DNA of 7,366 bases, from the NCBI GenBank assembly GCA_015658965.1, contig DQNX01000064.1:1-7366 (forward strand). The letters run 5' to 3'. The notes beneath the pieces are model-generated. The model did no database searches. It was given only the letters and a program-made list of their open reading frames with translations, and was not told where the DNA came from. A program made the position numbers and the translations under genes. This stretch comes from Gammaproteobacteria bacterium (GTDB lineage Bacteria; Pseudomonadota; Gammaproteobacteria; PS1; Pseudothioglobaceae). Below, piece after piece: positions 6,078-7,366 of the stretch (the first letter of the stretch is position 1; each line of letters begins with the position of its first letter).

Positions 6078-6907
6078 GGCCGGATCTTTATTGTATCGTT
6101 TAACTCAATTTGAATCAGTTGCTGAGTCATTGGATAAGTAAACTGAATTTTTATCGCTTGTAGTTGTAAATCTTCTGGGTAGTTTTTATCCGCATTGCCG
6201 TAAAGTCTATCACCAATAATAGGATAATTAATTCCGCTTAAATGTTTTCTAATTTGATGCTTTCTACCCGTTTCTATACGCACTTCAAGTAGTGATTTAT
6301 TGTTGGTAAAAGTTAATAATTTAAGATGGCTGATCGCTGTTTTACCATCAATTTTTTCATCGATTGTTAAAGTGTCAGCACTAAACTTCCCCTCAACAAT
6401 AGCCCAATAAGTTTTATTAATTTTGCGTTCAGCAAAAATTTTGGACAAATCCCTTGCAGCGCCTTTGGTGTGTGCAACTATCATAATGCCACTGGTAGCG
6501 CGATCGAGTCGATGCACTAAAAAGCTGTTTCTATCCAGTAATTTTTCTACCAGTCTGGTCAGTGAGCAATGATCACCCCATTTGGAACCTTGGGCAAAGA
6601 CACCTGCAGGTTTGAACCAAACGCTATAATCCTTTTTATCGAGTAATAATTCAGGTTTGCTAGCAACAGAAGCTAAGATTTTTTCGTTAAAGTAAATAAA
6701 AACTTCATCACCAGCTTTTAGCGGTTTTTTTACGCGTCGAACTCGATTGATTTTTTTACCGCTTTTTAGCCAAACACAGCCCTTGTCTAACGCTGACTTG
6801 AGCACTTGTTTTGAAAGTGAAGTGGCGTCAGCCAATACATCAATCAATAAAGCTCGATCCGTTTGGTTAATAATTTTTTGTTCAATGATGCGCTGCATAG
6901 AATGCAT
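6074..6907 (-). CDS. RluA-family pseudouridine synthase, RNA target unknown
   Basis: The protein converts uridine to pseudouridine in RNA; which rRNA or tRNA position cannot be told from the sequence. Of 277 residues, about 18-75 form a degenerate S4-like RNA-binding segment rich in Lys and Arg (SGKKINRVRRVKK 49-61). The catalytic domain follows with KPAG (99-102), the motif HRLDRATSG (132-140, catalytic Asp135), RKHQIRKHL (215-223, usually R-THQIRVHL) and GDRLYG (232-237). The segment GSKWGDHCSLTRLVE (107-121) marks an RluA subgroup distinct, as far as I recall, from RluC, RluD, RluA and TruC. The start is uncertain: ATG at 6907 or, three codons later, at 6898. Neither has a ribosome site, and a -10-like TAAAAT lies 7 bases before 6898, so the shorter form may be right. 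It is divergent from hslO across 21 bases and overlaps the end of the lipoprotein gene by 4 bases. Confidence 0.9.
   Translation of the reverse strand: MHSMQRIIEQKIINQTDRALLIDVLADATSLSKQVLKSALDKGCVWLKSGKKINRVRRVKKPLKAGDEVFIYFNEKILASVASKPELLLDKKDYSVWFKPAGVFAQGSKWGDHCSLTRLVEKLLDRNSFLVHRLDRATSGIMIVAHTKGAARDLSKIFAERKINKTYWAIVEGKFSADTLTIDEKIDGKTAISHLKLLTFTNNKSLLEVRIETGRKHQIRKHLSGINYPIIGDRLYGNADKNYPEDLQLQAIKIQFTYPMTQQLIQIELNDTIKIRP
6894..6906. repeat. Short inverted repeat over the pseudouridine synthase start
   Basis: TGCAT and ATGCA are separated by three bases. The repeat contains the inner ATG at 6898 and ends one base from the outer ATG at 6907. It joins the 16-base palindrome at base 6906. 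A 5-base stem with a 3-base loop is weak; it is recorded because of its position, and a function is not shown. Confidence 0.25.
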
Positions 6908-6921
6908 TTTAAATTTAAAAT
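6906..6921. promoter_or_regulatory. 16-base perfect AT palindrome with mirrored -10 boxes
   Basis: The sequence ATTTTAAATTTAAAAT is its own reverse complement and lies between the divergent pseudouridine synthase and hslO genes. Its right end is TAAAAT on the plus strand (6916-6921), 7 bases before the hslO ATG; its left end is TAAAAT on the minus strand (6911-6906), 7 bases before the ATG at 6898. Both are 5/6 matches to a -10 box. It could be a pair of back-to-back promoters, an operator, or both. Neither side has a clear -35, and an AT-only palindrome can arise by chance. Confidence 0.4.
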
Positions 6922-6928
6922 AACGTTT

Positions 6929-7366
6929 ATGAACACAATACGACGTTTTTTATTTAAAGATCTTGATATACGCGGCCAACATTTGTCTATTAGCCAAACT
7001 TGGCAAGCCATGATTCAAGATCGTAGCTATACATCACAAGTCAGACGGTTGTTTGGCGAACTAAGCGCATTAGCCATTATATTGGCTAATGGATTAAAGC
7101 ATCGAGGTAAGTTAGCCATACAATACCAAGGCGATGGCAAGGTGAGTTTGTTACTCGTTGAAGTGACCGATGATATGAAGATACGCGGCATGGTGAGGTC
7201 TGATGGCGCCATTAAGGAGGATGAAAGCCTAGATGCCATACTGGGTGAGGGGCAAATGGCGGTTACTTTGTATAACGCACAAACGGACTCTAGTTTTCAG
7301 TCGCTCATTCCTAGAAACCCAAAAGGATTAATACAAACTTTTGAGGATTATTTCTCACAATCAGAA
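6929..7366 (+). CDS. hslO: 33 kDa redox-regulated chaperone Hsp33, partial (3' end cut)
   Basis: Translation from the ATG at 6929 gives 146 residues, open to the window edge, about half of the usual length of just under 300. Hsp33 is a cytoplasmic holdase switched on by oxidative unfolding of its C-terminal zinc domain. The visible part is the N-terminal domain: FLFKDLDIRGQHLSIS (7-22; E. coli has YLFENFAVRGELVTVS), YQGDGKVSLLLVE (66-78), IRGMVR (85-90) and the conserved EDYFSQSE (139-146). The four zinc cysteines lie beyond the edge, so activity cannot be judged. No ribosome site precedes the ATG; the bases before it are almost all A and T. A TAAAAT box 7 bases upstream suggests a leaderless or near-leaderless transcript. 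I see no sigma-32 promoter in front of it, although hslO is heat-inducible in E. coli. Confidence 0.93.
   Translation, partial: MNTIRRFLFKDLDIRGQHLSISQTWQAMIQDRSYTSQVRRLFGELSALAIILANGLKHRGKLAIQYQGDGKVSLLLVEVTDDMKIRGMVRSDGAIKEDESLDAILGEGQMAVTLYNAQTDSSFQSLIPRNPKGLIQTFEDYFSQSE

Noticed and set aside
6104..6135. Inverted repeats ACTCA/TGAGT and TCAG-TTG-CTGA near the end of the pseudouridine synthase gene
   Set aside because: They are short, inside coding sequence and lack a T-run; chance is the simplest explanation.
6870..6928. Sigma-32 promoter for hslO
   Set aside because: I searched for CTTGAA and CCCCAT-like elements upstream of hslO and found neither.
7027..7239. 70-codon minus-strand open frame
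   Set aside because: It lies inside hslO, whose plus-strand product is clearly Hsp33.

Overview
The window looks like chromosomal DNA of an AT-leaning gammaproteobacterium. The AspRS, NadA, methionine aminopeptidase, HtpX and YebC proteins all align closely from memory with Escherichia coli and Pseudomonas homologues. Gene content and low GC would fit a SUP05/Thioglobus-like sulfur oxidiser or a related lineage, but that is inference: nothing here is diagnostic of genus and composition was judged by eye. I see no mobile element, CRISPR array, tRNA or rRNA, and no gene-free stretch longer than about 90 bases.

Left part (1-5762, minus strand): six genes read right to left as one tightly packed block. 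The order is htpX (membrane zinc protease), map (methionine aminopeptidase), a DUF502 membrane protein, aspS (aspartyl-tRNA synthetase), nadA (quinolinate synthase) and yebC (cut by the left edge). Gaps are 2, 48, 13, 9 and 42 bases. The htpX promoter is an unusually clear sigma-32 heat-shock match (5798-5826). A weak extended -10 box in the map/DUF502 gap may add an internal start. The theme is protein synthesis and maturation plus membrane protein quality control, with an NAD-biosynthesis gene placed where other gammaproteobacteria run from aspS towards yebC and ruvC. The AspRS carries the His and Gly associated with non-discriminating enzymes, so it probably also makes Asp-tRNA(Asn).

Right part (5850-7366): a 75-residue predicted lipoprotein of unknown function is divergent from htpX. 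It meets an RluA-family pseudouridine synthase tail to tail, with a 4-base overlap of the stop codons. That gene is divergent from hslO (redox chaperone Hsp33, cut by the right edge). Between these two lies a 16-base perfect AT palindrome that supplies a mirrored -10 element to each side, 7 bases from an ATG. The lipoprotein gene also has a -10 box exactly 7 bases before its ATG and no ribosome binding site, so three genes here may be transcribed as leaderless mRNAs, in contrast to the clear AAGGA sites of htpX, map and aspS.

Most of the window is ordinary core genome. The points most worth checking are the sigma-32 promoter heading a long housekeeping operon, the non-discriminating AspRS signature, the palindromic leaderless promoter pair and the orphan lipoprotein.
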